64,000 nucleotides of DNA, taken from assembly GCA_032717465.1 (NCBI GenBank), contig CM064712.1, positions 22,403,785 through 22,467,784 on the forward strand, read 5' to 3'. The position numbers were made by a program, and so were the translations under genes. Shown one piece after another: positions 51,654 to 63,533 of this stretch. The notes beneath the pieces were generated by a model that worked only from the letters and a program-made list of their open reading frames with translations, did no database searches and had not been told where the DNA came from. Source of the DNA: Coenobita brevimanus. Lineage: Eukaryota > Arthropoda > Malacostraca > Decapoda > Coenobitidae. Numbering within the stretch: the stretch's first letter is position 1; the number at the start of each line of letters is the position of its first letter.

Positions 51654-54600
51654 ACCCTGAGGTCACAGTCAGTGACCTCGTCCCAGGTCTTTTTTTGGTC
51701 TACCTCTCGCTACCCTACCCCCAACATTGACACTTCACACTCTTTGAACCCAGTTATCATCCCCCATCCTCTCTACATGCCCAAACCATCTCAATCTACC
51801 TCTCCTTATCACAACACCAATATACTCCAGTCCCATGCTGCCTCTCAACTCTTCCATCGTAAACTTAGCCCCCCTAGGCCTCGCACTCAGGGACATACTG
51901 CACATCCACCTAATCATTGCCATTTCTATACATTTGAACCCACAAATATCCTCTTCCTTTACTGCCCAGGTCTTACAACCATGCAGCATTATTTTCCTAA
52001 CATGCCTCATACAAAGATCCCTTCGCACTTAGGGAGAGCCCTCTCAGTGTCAGGAGAGGCAACAGCTCCCTGAACTTCTTCTAACCATTCCTCACTCTGT
52101 CAACAGAGCTAGTTCCAGCCCCACCTCCAGCACATAGCATATCTCCCAAATAACAAAACTCTTCCACACACTCAAGAGACTCACCAGCACGTTCAATCCT
52201 TTCACATCTGGCACTATCCACAAGCTCCCCCCATCACACCACACCCATGAAAAAAATGTTATATCACAGTACTCCTAATACTGCTACATCTTTAATGCAC
52301 CCACTTATCACAAACACTGCATAAGATGGAATTACTTCCCACGCCCTTGTGGCAAATCGCAAATAGCCATTATCCCCCCTCTTCTTTGACAGTACTACCC
52401 CCAGCTTTAGATACCATCACTTGCATTTACTCTGAAGCCATTGTTCCCTATACCATCTCTCCATTTCCTAAATCTTTACTCTGCCTCCCTTTCATTCTTT
52501 GCAATCAACGCCAAATTATCAGCATACAACATCTCCCACGAGTGTCCATTTTTGAAGTCATGTGAGAGGGCTTCAGCTACGATAATAAACAACAAGGGGC
52601 TCAAGACTGACCCCTGATGCACACCAGCATTCATGGAAAGCTCTTCACTCAATTCTCCATACACCCATACCAGGGTGCAAGCACCCACATACATGGCCAT
52701 AACCACCATAACCAGCCACTCCTCGATCCAAGCTTTCTCATTGCCCACTGTGTAGGGACTCTGTCAAAGGCCTTCTCCAAATAAAAAAAAAACAAAGTAC
52801 GGTTCCCTTTTCTTTCCTGTATATTTTTTCTGAAGCTGTCGAACAGTGAATGTTGCATCAATGGTCCTTTTGCCTGGCATAAACCCAAACTACATCTCAT
52901 CAATATTCATTCCTTCTCTAATCATATCCTCTAGAACTCCCTCCATTACCTTCATTATATGGTCTGAAAGCTTTATACCTATATAATTGCCTCTTTCCAG
53001 GGTATCATCCATCCCCTTGTACACATATACAGTTACACTCTATAGCCAATTTTCTGGGACAACACACTCATATATAATCGTATTTATCAGATCAGTGACT
53101 AACCCCACTCCTATATCTTCTGAGGCTTTCAGCATTTCAGCAATCAACCCATACACTGCTGCTGCCTTCCTACCTGCATCCTGCCTATTGCCCTGCTCAC
53201 AGTAGCAGTGTCAATCAAAGAACAAGGGCCAAACACTGGATCTGTTAAACTCCTTATTCAACAACCAGTTGTAGTGCTCTCTCCAGGCATCATTAATATC
53301 CTCACCGTTCACCATTACTTTTCCTTTATCATTCTTCACGTACTGCTCACCTGTCATATGCCTGTTCTCCCTCTTCATCTGGTTTGCCACCTTAAATATC
53401 ATATTTTTCCTTTCTCCACTATTTAGGTTATCAAGTAAAAGTCTCTGAGATCCATACGTTGCCCTGTAAACCTCTCTTCTAGCCCTATTCTTGGCAGCCA
53501 AGTATTCTTTTCTGCTACCATCTCTTCTGCACTCCCAGAAAAGCTTTCTTTTCTCCTTAACTGTAGCTTGTATGCCCTCATCCCACCACCAGGTTACTTT
53601 ATGTCTTGGAGGGCCTCTAGTCTATCCATGCACTGAATCATTAACTCTCATGAGGTTGTTCTTGAGGGCTCTATACTGTTCATTAACACTTCTGTCAGTT
53701 TCTCCCCGTTCAGCCACCACTCTACTCATCTCACTATAGAAGGCATCCCTTACTGCTTGGTTTTTCAACTTCCATATTTTCCTCTTTAGGTGCATAGGTT
53801 CTCGTTTTTCATCACCCACTCCTTAAGCACCATGTTACATATCTATAACTTGTTTTGCAGCACACATTCTTGCTTCTTATAACTTTAACATCCCTCACTA
53901 ACCTCCTGTCAGCCCTCTTGACCAAGTAATAGTCCATCTGGCTGCTGTTTCCCCTAGACTCATATGTACTCAACCTACCCTTTCTTTTCCTAAAATGTGT
54001 GTTGCACACAATCATGGTCATTGCCTCCCCAATTTCGAGCGTCCTTACCCTTTCTCATTTCTCGTACCATATGCACATCCCCCTTATACTGCTTCTTATC
54101 CCTGAGCTACTTCCCCTACATAACCATTTAAGTCCCCTCCCAGAACTACAATCTCATCATCCCTCATACCACTTACTACATGTATTGCATCATCCCAGAA
54201 TCTATTCTTCTCTCCCTCATCCAAACCTGCCTGTGGAACATATGCCAATATAAATGCAAACATGATTCTACCAAACAAAGTTTTCACTATTATCCTATCA
54301 CTGACACTCATTACATTCATACATATTCCACCCATTTCTCCCCAACCAGCACACCTACACCACCATATCCATCTGCCCTACTCTGCCAGAACGACTTGTA
54401 ATGTGCATCCCTCCTGGCAATTATTCTGGCTGATCCTCCTGTGTACCTGACTTTCTGCACACATCCCACATTCATCCATCCATCGTCCAATCCTGTGTTG
54501 CCCTATGAGGAGTGTAAGAGCCCGGGGCTAGACAAGTTGGTCCTGATATCCACCCACTTCCTACTAAATGCTTCAATCACTTCCCCCACTCTACCCCTCA

Positions 54601-54683
54601 AACTTCTGACAGTCCATGACGCCACACTGATCCCCTTGGGTGATTTAGTTTCTTTAGGCTTGCTTAGAAGACCTTTCTTTCAT
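51654..54683 (-). pseudogene. RTE-B endonuclease-RT relic, copy 2
   Basis: Motifs as in copy 1: GGDLNGYVGEVAQG near 54,115, FFYLEKAFDRVPTQW near 52,785, AGVHQGSVLSPLLF near 52,615, MLYADNLALI near 52,525, LRWFGHVERMGDDNW near 51,760. Confidence 0.85.
54469..54548 (-). mobile_element. SINE2 fragment in RTE-B, copy 2
   Basis: Same 80-base 5'-truncated SINE2 as 25,771-25,850, at the same place in the endonuclease. Confidence 0.65.
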
Positions 54684-55105
54684 GTCATAATTGGTAAGAA
54701 TAAATAAAATGGGGAGAGACATACCACAGGCCCCACCTACCTGCATAGCCCCAGGCCTAAGCATGGAATCTGGGACCCATAGCTCACCATCCATGACCAG
54801 TGGCTGTAGCAGTGGCCTCGGGGCACCTTGCCAGGACGGCTACAGGGACACCCTCCAAGCGTGCCTTGGCACTGCCCTGCCATAGTTATACACCCACTGA
54901 TAAGGCAATCTCCTGGGGCACTACTCTCAGGTTAGGGCCCCTCTCTGTTGGATGAAAGCAGCAGCCTGGTAACCACAATCCCCTTAAGGACATATTGAAC
55001 CCCATCCCATCTTGGCACCAAAATCTATGCTGGCGGAGCCCCCATCATGCCTCCCCACAACAGCCTTGTGTCTACTTGGGCAATACCATGTGCGGCAGAT
55101 CTAGC

Positions 55106-55719
55106 GAAAAAAACTCAGCCAAGTAGACACAGATCAGCTGACCAACCAAAACAGTCAAGATGGCAGAGGATGCTGGTCAAGCACTGATTGAAGAAGTTTA
55201 TATGATAAGACTGTATGCTCAACCGTGAATAAAACTCCCGTGTAACACAGTAATAATCTTCTTCGTTTACAAATGGGAACGTGCTGACCGATCCACCTCA
55301 TTCTTTTGTTCTCTTCACTCGGCAGGTGGAAAAACTTGCTCGCTGAGCAACTCTGTCTACCAGCAGAGCATTCTGTGGCCCCCTGTGGCGCTCGGCCAAG
55401 TAGACAGAAGGCAGGTCTACCACTAAATAGCGGGGGCAAAGTTTTCTGGCCGTATGCCCTTGTTGGCGTCAACCCCTGTGACATAGTGAGATATGTTGTG
55501 TGATATGTAAAGCACATGTAGAGTAGTGCATGAGATAGTTAGAGGAAAGTGTTTGGGAATGTATGCTGATCTGTTCTTGTTAGTGTCATACTGAAAAGGT
55601 CAGCAGAGAGGGATGGTCTAGTAGCTAGTGTAACAGGAGCACCAGCTCTCCCTATCACCAGCAGTCCCATTCCTCTTGAGAGTACCATCCTGATCAGCTG
55701 GTGCTACAGCCTACTTCCA
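55106..55719. other. Unassigned sequence, copy 2 of 26,411-27,025
   Basis: Carries the same weak THAP-like minus frame (55,517-55,155) with one visible residue change. Not called as a gene. Confidence 0.3.
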
Positions 55720-55994
55720 ACTCCCTTTAATGGCAAATACTCAGACAAAGTGGCATCCATTGTGCCACCTCTCCAAGTCTTCTGTGCTACATGGGCATCT
55801 GGTAGTGCTCATGACTGGACTGTCACACTGTCATATTGCAGAACTTCTGCCTATCAGAATTCTTTTATTCCCTGAACTGCATCTCTTTGGAACTCGCATT
55901 CCCAGAGTGGTTTCCCCCCAAACTTCAAACTGTGACTGTTTAAGCCCAATTGTTTACAAATTTTTTATGCATGGAGGACACGTGTAATCTGGTG
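55720..55994 (+). mobile_element. Jockey/CR1-type LINE 3' fragment, copy 2
   Basis: Counterpart of 27,026-27,300. It is followed by an A run three bases longer than in copy 1. Confidence 0.55.
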
Positions 55995-56041
55995 TATGGA
56001 TTTTTTTTTTCTTCGTCTTCCTCTGTTCAGTTATTAAAAAA

Positions 56042-56753
56042 AAAAAAAAAAAAAATCCATCCATACTCATCACAATATGCAAGTACTTTAATGCACTCAC
56101 ATTTTTCCATTTCCTCATCATCCAACCTCACTGTACTTTCAGTGACTTCATTTTTCTTGAAGACCATAACTTTACTCTTCCTGACATTCACCTTTAGATT
56201 CTGTTTCTTACACACTCTTCCAAACTCATTCACCAAGCTTTGCAGTTCCCCTTATCTTCATCTAACAGTACAGTAACATCTGCAAACAATACAGGAAGTT
56301 TCCAAACACTGTCCTCTCTCATGGAGGGCTACTCCAATATCCACTGCCCTACCTTGTATCTCTTTTATAACCCCATCCATATGCAGATTGAACAGCCATG
56401 GAAACATGACACTTCCCTATATCAATCTGACATCAAAAAAGAAAAATTCACTCAGTTCACGATCCAAACACACACTGCAGCCTTAGCACCGTCATACATA
56501 CTCTTCGCAGCTTCAACAACTTCCCATTTACTTCATATATTCTTAGTATTTTCCACATTCCTTGCCCATCCACTTTGTCATATGCTTTCTCCAAATCCAT
56601 GAAGGCTGCATAAAATTTCTTTCCCTTCTCTAGAAATATTTCCACTAAAGACCTAAGGATGAATATCTGATCTGGACAAACTCTTCCCTACCTAAAATCT
56701 CCCTGTTCTTCTCCAACTAACTCCTCTGTTATTTCACTACCTCTGTCAATCAA
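56042..56753 (-). mobile_element. Old RTE-A fragment part 1, copy 2
   Basis: Counterpart of 27,348-28,056, cut at the same base by the TIR element. Part 2 is at about 58,365-58,438. Confidence 0.75.
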
Positions 56754-58364
56754 GGGGGTATCACACGGTACTTGATATCATGGTTTGCCAAAGAAATCAT
56801 GGTAACCACCCAAGAAACTGTGGTAGCCTCAAGGATTTCGTAGGCAAAACTGGATTCGGTTCAAATCCATTCCTGCTGACGAAACTAGGTACAAAACGTT
56901 TTCTCTCTCACAGCAGAGTGAGCTGAATGGAGAACTAGGAGGCTATAGTGCAGTATTTTGTTTATTTTTTAAAAGTTATCATTCTCTCCTAGAGTTCCTA
57001 TTACTTTCCATTATATATCTATCTATCTATCTATTGCCAGACGCCTCAATCCCGTTTGGGGTGGCCACAAACAAATCGCCTCCAAGTCGCCCTGTCCCCC
57101 GCCATTTCACTGCCCTGCTCCCAACTCACACCCCCCTCATATACCTCTCCACCCCATCCCTCCATCTCATCCTCGGCCTCCCCCTCCCTCTTTCCCCCTC
57201 CACCTCACTCACATACATTCTCTTCGTCAGTCTTTCACCCTCCATCCTCTCCATATGGCCAAACCACCTCAGTGTGTTCCTCATAACGCTTCCTATCACA
57301 TCCACACCACAACGCTCCTTTATATCCTCATTCGTCAGCCTGTCTCTCAATGTGACTCCACAGGCTCCTCTTAAATAACTCATTTCCACTGCTCTCACTC
57401 TTGACTCGTGTCCTTCCAACAACGTCCAAGCTTCACTTCCATACGTTAGAGTTGGTATCACAATACTGTCATGTAGTAACTTTTTCACTTCCATGCTCAC
57501 TTCCCTGTTTCTTATCACTTCTTTCAAAGAACCAGCAACCTTTCTTCCCTGCTGTACCCTTTCAAGCACTTCACCCTCCAAACCTCCATCCTTACTCATC
57601 ACACTACCAAAGTACTTAAACGTACTCACATTTTCCAATTCCTCACCATCCAACCTCGCTGTACATTCACTGACTTCACCTCTCTCAAAGACCATCACTT
57701 TACTCTTCCCTACATTCACCTTTAAATTCCGTTTCTTACACACTCTCCCAAACTCATCCACCAAGCCTTGCAGCTCCCCTTCGTCTTCACTCAACAACAC
57801 AGTATCATCTGCAAACAATAGTACAGGGAGTTTCCAAACACTATCCTCTCTCACCAGGCTTAAATAACCTTTTATATCGTGCACGGGTGAAATAACAATG
57901 TCGATAATTCAGTGGTTTACATTGGGGAGCGGATATAACACACCACGCTGGGTGAAAGAGTATTGTATGTATCTCACCGTTCATTCAACACTGCAGATAC
58001 GATGGCATCTGGGCAGATAGTATGGAAAAGGGCTGCTGAAACTGCCCTCATTGAAAAAATAAGGCCATTCCCTTGTCACAAGAAGGCAGCTCCACAGCCA
58101 CCTTGTGGTTTTGGCTGCCACTGCTTCTTCACAAATGTCACCACTGCAAGAGCCAATGCAGCAATCACTTTGCCGTCATCAAATTCAAGAAAAGCCATGT
58201 TGCGTGTGAGACGGTGGGACAGACTCTGATATGCTTTGTTTACATTTTTGCTGACAGTCGGCAGCGTTTGAGGAACGTTTGTGATAGGGTTTGTGCCTGG
58301 TTCCAGCAAACCAGGAACGCATTCCGTCAGCAAACCATGATTTCAGGTACCGTGTGATACGCCC
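56754..58364. mobile_element. TIR element in old RTE-A, copy 2
   Basis: Ends GGGGGTATCACACGGTAC and GTACCGTGTGATACGCCC as in copy 1. It contains the younger RTE-A fragment (57,017-57,858, minus) and the unidentified minus ORF (58,333-58,076). Confidence 0.75.
57017..57858 (-). mobile_element. 5'-truncated RTE-A in TIR element, copy 2
   Basis: A frame of 252 codons (57,884-57,126) reads from SLVREDSVWKLPVLLFADDT through RWRDGVERYMRGV. Copy 1 is broken earlier, by a missing C near 29,078 and by lesions at 28,500-28,515. Confidence 0.85.
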
Positions 58365-58602
58365 TTATGTATCCTACCATATACTTCTCCTATTATATTA
58401 AGAAGACAAATTCCTCTATGATCACCATACACCCGCATCAGATACCGAGATGTGACTTTTTAAAATGTATCAGGCAGTGGAAAGAATGCTTGGCTATGTG
58501 TGTCAAGTCAGAAGGGACGTGCATGAGGGGGATTAGTATCCTAGCTAAACAGGTTAGTTATTTATTTTTTTAGAGCCTAACATTGGATACTTTCTGAAAG
58601 AT

Positions 58603-58748
58603 CTCATATAACCAACCCACCAGTTCCCTACCTGTTATCAAGTGGGTTGGCTGATGGTTTATGCCCCTCGCGGTAAAACCACTAACTCAGTGACAAACGG
58701 CCACTCCTTATGGAATTATGGCATCTGACTATAGATAGATAGATAGAC
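58603..58748 (+). mobile_element. 5'-truncated SINE1, copy 2
   Basis: Counterpart of 29,900-30,045 with (GATA)n tail. The sequence from 58,749 to 59,568 is the upstream region of the zinc-finger gene and carries nothing further that I recognise. Confidence 0.7.
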
Positions 58749-59568
58749 ACACTCCTCTCATTGGTACTTAACTATGCACTGTCTCGTAACTACCTGGAAA
58801 TCATCCTTGTCATCTAGCTTGGTCTGAACCTTAACCAACCTTATCTCTAAATTACCTACCATTCCTAACACTTCTACCACTTACTCTTCACCATACTAGC
58901 CTCAGTCTCCCACACTTTTGACCAAACATTTACATTAATGTCCTTACTGTTTCTCCAAATTTCAGTACTAAGCCTAGTTGCTAAAATGCTTTATTTTTTA
59001 TTTTTCCATTTATTTATATTTTTTAAGAAAAGATACAAGCAAAATGAAGGCTCATTGGGTGGTGTTTTCAAATTCATGAAGAATCTAGTCTAATGGTAGC
59101 TCTTTTTTCAGGTCCACAGATGAAATTATATCAGTGAAGCTGACACAAGCAATGTTGTCATCAGGGAGCTGCCTGAGTAATACATGGTAAAGTGTTGACA
59201 GATCCATAGACACATCTTGTGTTAACTCAGTAGAGTACATCCTACGTGAAGTACCTCTTCCAGATATGGGTGACATATATTGTCTGTTCATAATGTCTTT
59301 CATTGTAAGAAGCATATATGAATCATGTGACGAGTGGTAGGAGTTGATCCAAGATCATTTAGCTGTTGTGATATCCATTGCATTTACTGCTGTACAGCTG
59401 CTGTGTAGACGCTGGATAAGAAATGGTAGAATATTAGATGCAATGGTATTGTAGACTGCATTAACAGCATAAAATAACAGTGAACTATTCATTCAAAATA
59501 TGGTTACAAAGTATTTGGAAATGCAGAAGTAGGTATTGTTCAGAAATAATGACCCCTGTATCAGCAGT

Positions 59569-60444
59569 ATGTTCAGTGGAGAGTCGTTTAAGAATGGCAG
59601 GAATCAAGAGAGTTTGGAGGAATATTATGATAGGGTGATAAAGAAAGAACCAGATGCAAATTTAGAACGTGATGTGGCTGACAAAATAATTGAGGTTGTA
59701 AAGGAAGAACCAAATGTAAATTTAGAGTGTGAGGTGGATGACAAAACAATGGAGGTGGTAAAGGAAGAACCAAATGTAAATGTAGAGTGTGAGGTGGATG
59801 ACAAAACAATGGAGATGGTAAAGGAAGAACCAAATGTATTTTTAGAGTGTGAGGTGGGTGACAAAACAATGGAGGTGGTAAAGGAAGAACCAAATCTAAA
59901 TTCAGAATGTGAGGTGAGTGACAAAATAGTGGAGATGATAAAGGAAGAGCCAGATGTAAAGTTAGAGTGTGAGGTGGGTGACAAAATGTTCCTCAGTGAC
60001 CGTGAGACTGTCCTGGACCCAGTATCCTCAGCTGAAGTTAAGCAGTTCAGTTGTTTAGAGTGTGGTAAAGCATTTGCTTTTAAGAAAAGTCTTATCCAAC
60101 ATGCAGTTGTTCATTCTGGAGGGAAGGAATTCAGGTGCGATGAATGTGGTAAACTATTTGCACAGAAGGATGGTCTCACTCAACACCTATTAATTCATTC
60201 AGAAGTGAAGAATTTTACACATGATGAATGTGGTAAACGATTTGCACAGAAGGATGGTCTCACCAGACACTTATTAATTCATTCAGAGGTGAAGAATTTT
60301 ATGTGTGATGAATGTGGTAAACGATTTGCACGGAAGTGTGATCTCACCAGACACCTATTAATTCATTCAGAAGTGAAGAATTTCAAGTGTGATGAATGTG
60401 GTAAACTATTTGGACAGAAAGTTGGTCTTACTGAACACCTATAA
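59569..60444 (+). CDS. VKEEP-repeat C2H2 zinc-finger ORF, copy 2 (291 codons open)
   Basis: ATG at 59,569. Here the six VKEEP units and the first five fingers are in one frame because the base missing in copy 1 near 31,280 is present (GDKMFLSDRETVLDPV joins them). The N-terminal half is acidic with SUMO-type VKEE motifs; fingers start at FSCLECGKAFAFKKSLIQHA. Finger 3 lacks its first Cys (FTHDECGKRF) and finger 5 is cut after LTEHL by the TAA at 60,442-60,444. If expressed it would be a short nuclear zinc-finger protein with three complete fingers. TTG at 59,536 is in frame but ATG is preferred. An upstream exon cannot be excluded. It may equally be a pseudogene, because finger sequence continues past the stop. 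Confidence 0.6.
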   Translation: MFSGESFKNGRNQESLEEYYDRVIKKEPDANLERDVADKIIEVVKEEPNVNLECEVDDKTMEVVKEEPNVNVECEVDDKTMEMVKEEPNVFLECEVGDKTMEVVKEEPNLNSECEVSDKIVEMIKEEPDVKLECEVGDKMFLSDRETVLDPVSSAEVKQFSCLECGKAFAFKKSLIQHAVVHSGGKEFRCDECGKLFAQKDGLTQHLLIHSEVKNFTHDECGKRFAQKDGLTRHLLIHSEVKNFMCDECGKRFARKCDLTRHLLIHSEVKNFKCDECGKLFGQKVGLTEHL

Positions 60445-61306
60445 ATTCATTCAAGAGTGAAAAATTTCAAGTGTGATGAATGTGGTAAACGATTTGCAAA
60501 GAAGGATGGTCTCACCAGACACCAGTTAATTCATACGGAGTGTAGAAATTCAAGTGTGATAATTGTGGTAAGCAGTTTGGTCGGAAAGGTAATCTCATCC
60601 AACACCTATTGATTCATTCAGGAGTGAAGAATTTCAAGTGTGATGAATGTGGTAAACTATTTGCACACAAAAGTAATCTTACTCAACACCTATTAATTCA
60701 TTCAAGAGTGAAAAATTTCAAGTGTGATGCATGTGGTAAACGATTTGCAAAGAAGGATGGTCTCACCAGACACCTGTTAATTCATACGGGAGTGAAGAAA
60801 TTCAAGTGTGATAATTGTGGTAAGCAGTTTGGTTGGAAAGGTAATCTCATCCAACACCTATTGATTCATTCAGGAGTGAAGAATTTCAAGTGTGATGAAT
60901 GTGGTAAACTATTTGCACACAAAAGTAATCTTGCTCAACACCTATTCATTCAAGAGTGAAAAATTTCAAGTGTGATGAATGTGGTAAACGATTTGCAAAG
61001 AAGGTTGGTCTCATTCATCACCTAGTAAGTCATTCAGAAGTGAAGAATTTCAAGTGTGATGAATGTAGTAAACTATTTGCGCAAAAGGATGGTCTCACCA
61101 GACACTTATTAATTCACTCACAAGTGAAGAATTTCAAGTGTGATGAATGTGATAAACAATTTGTACAGAAGGGTAGTCTCACTAGGCACTTGTTAATTCG
61201 TTCAGGAGTGAAGAATTTCAAGTGTGATGACTGTGGTAAGCAGTTTGGTCGGAAAGGTAATCTCACCAAACACCTATTAAATCATTGTGGAGGGAAGAGT
61301 TTGTAG
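60445..61306 (+). pseudogene. Downstream zinc fingers 6-15, copy 2
   Basis: Continuation of the finger array after the TAA. A one-base loss near 60,537 (CATACGGAGTGTAG against CATACGGGAGTGAAG in copy 1) breaks finger 6/7; 60,609-60,959 and 60,956-61,306 are open frames of 116 codons each, with the shared 4-base loss between them near 60,949. The stop at 61,304-61,306 is the same as in copy 1. Degraded fingers follow to about 61,527. Confidence 0.8.
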
Positions 61307-61527
61307 TGTGCTGAATGTGGTAAACGGTTGACTCAGTTGATCCCATCCAACACTGTTTAATGAGTGAAGAAATTCAGGTTTGGTGAATCAGGTAAATGGT
61401 TTTATTTTAAGTCCTCCCCAGTATCAGTTTAGGAGTGAAAAAATTTGAAATATAATGACTGGAAAACTGTTTGGAAAAAATTCTCATTCACTTAGCGCCT
61501 GACAATTCATTCAGGTGTAAAAACAGT

Positions 61528-61687
61528 TCTATCTGTTGCCAGATGCCTTAATTCTGTAAGGGGTGGCCACAAACAAATCACCTCTTTGTCACCCTGTCCC
61601 CCATTATTTCACTGCCCTTTTCCCAGGTCACATACCCCTTCTCCCATATACTTCTCCACTCCATCCCTCCATCTCATCCTTAGTTAT
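61528..61687 (-). mobile_element. RTE-A 3'-end relic, copy 2
   Basis: Counterpart of 32,826-32,985. The following 61,688-62,370 matches 32,986-33,659, including the solo TIR-like end near 61,975. Confidence 0.7.
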
Positions 61688-62110
61688 AATAAATCTGGCA
61701 AAGCTTGTAGAATAAATCAGGCTTCAGCCAGGCATGGTGCACTTCACTAACAAGTCAAGGAGAAGACATGTTTAACCTCTTATGCAGGATTGCCAGAGTA
61801 ATGGAACTTTTTTTTTCAGTGGATTGTAGAAAAAAAATAATTGCGTCCTTTGGACTGAAGTGCCCTTTTAGCTACTACTGGTATTTGTGGCAGGCCAAGC
61901 CTCGTGCTGCATGTGATACAGTCTACTGAGCCAAGATATCATTAACCATGAGTGATAATGTGAAACTCTAGATATAGTAAACCCTCGATATAACGAACCC
62001 TCTTTTGATGAATTTCAGTAGTAACGACTACTTTGAGCAGGCTGACCATTATGTTAATTTTGTTGAGTAAAAGAAAGGATGCATGGGAAACACTGACCAG
62101 CGTGGCCTCC

Positions 62111-62112
<2 letters not shown>

Positions 62113-62153
<41 letters not shown>
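62113..62153. repeat. (CA)n microsatellite, copy 2
   Basis: About 20 CA units, six more than copy 1. Confidence 0.95.
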
Positions 62154-62155
<2 letters not shown>

Positions 62156-62369
62156 CTGTGTGTGTACTTTAACCCCTAGGGTACACAATTCGATCGACCG
62201 AACTTCCCTGGAGCTGATTTTTCAGTTCTTACAGAAGTAAAAAGTTTTATGCCCAAGGTTTAGAGCTTGACTTTACACACCTTATGCCACAAACCAGAGC
62301 ATTTTAAACCAACTGGTTCATGAGCTATAGCCCGTTAAAACTGAAAAAATTTAGCCTTCCAGGCAGGGT

Positions 62370-62570
62370 GACTCCTGTTTTCTATGCACTTCCACCCTAT
62401 CCCACCCTCATTCCTCCCCTCCCATTACCTTCCTCATCCATTCCCATCACCCACCCTTTTCCTCTCCTCCCCCTACCCACTTCCCCTATCCCCTTCCCCC
62501 CTACTCCACCCTTCAGAATTTTCCTTTTTTTTTTTTTAATTTTTTTTTTAATTTTTTTAAACAATAGCAT
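62370..62570. repeat. C/T-rich tract then poly-T, copy 2
   Basis: Counterpart of 33,660-33,850 with several small differences in the C and T run lengths. Confidence 0.8.
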
Positions 62571-62733
62571 GGAAAATAATTGTGTCAGTGTTCCTCAATC
62601 ACTCCCACCACCCTCACCAACACTTCTCCCCTCCCCACCTTCCCTACCCCCGTCCCCTTCCCTCATAGCTGTGTAGCTGACAAATTAAAAATGAAATAGA
62701 GCCAAAACACACAAAACCTTTTTCTTGGTGTTA

Positions 62734-62786
<53 letters not shown>

Positions 62787-62798
62787 ACACACACACAC
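62734..62798. repeat. (CA)n microsatellite, copy 2
   Basis: About 32 units with one ACATAC interruption, against 19 in copy 1. Confidence 0.95.
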
Positions 62799-63127
62799 CC
62801 TCACCCCTTCCCCCCCATCCCCTCCCCTCAGAGCTGTCAGATCAAGTAGCTGTAAGAATTTCATGGGGAAAAAAAAGCTAAAGCATGCAAAATAATGATA
62901 ATTGTGTAAGAGAAAGACAAACACACAAATACACAATTTATTATAAAAAACAAAACATTACTAAAATTTACATGAAACATTACGGTATATTCACAGAGGT
63001 GAATATATCGTTAAAACATGAAAAAACACACACATTCTGTTTCGTGCATTGGTTTGTGTAATTACACAAACAATAATCTGGTACTAAATGAAAATACGCA
63101 ATATGAATAGTAACAATGACGTATAAT

Positions 63128-63494
63128 ACTCTAGGCGGGGTGGGCGAGGAGGTACGCGGATGGCATACTACAGGGGGTGGGGTGGGGAGAGGGCTGGAGG
63201 GGTGGGACGGGGGTATAGAGGTAGGAGACAGACACGACAAGACAAAGAGGAAAGTAAGAGAGGGAACACAGGTGTGGAGGGTGGGTAGGGGGGATATAAT
63301 GCTCCCTAGGGAGACAGGGAGGGGGGAAAGGGGGAGTGAACCACAGTGGTGTGATGGAGGATGGTGGGGGTGGGGAAGGGAGGGAGCAGGAGGCAGTCAG
63401 CAGTGAGGGAGGGGGAGAGGGAAGAAAGGTATTAGGCTATAGGAAGGTGGCAAGAGGACAGTGGGGAAATCACCCCCCCTCCCTGCCATGGGTT
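63128..63494 (+). repeat. G-rich low-complexity tract, copy 2
   Basis: Counterpart of 34,395-34,760. One more G near 63,330 changes the artefactual reading frames. Confidence 0.75.
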
Positions 63495-63533
63495 GGGGCC
63501 CAGATCCTGCCCCCTCCCTACTCAGGACTTAGT

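Larger units (their letters stand above)
51571..55105 (-). mobile_element. RTE-B LINE, copy 2
   Basis: Counterpart of 22,877-26,410. One more T near 53,785 keeps a 65-codon minus frame (53,819-53,622: KRKIWKLKNQAVRDAFYSEM) that copy 1 lacks. The YADN box is shared. Confidence 0.75.
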
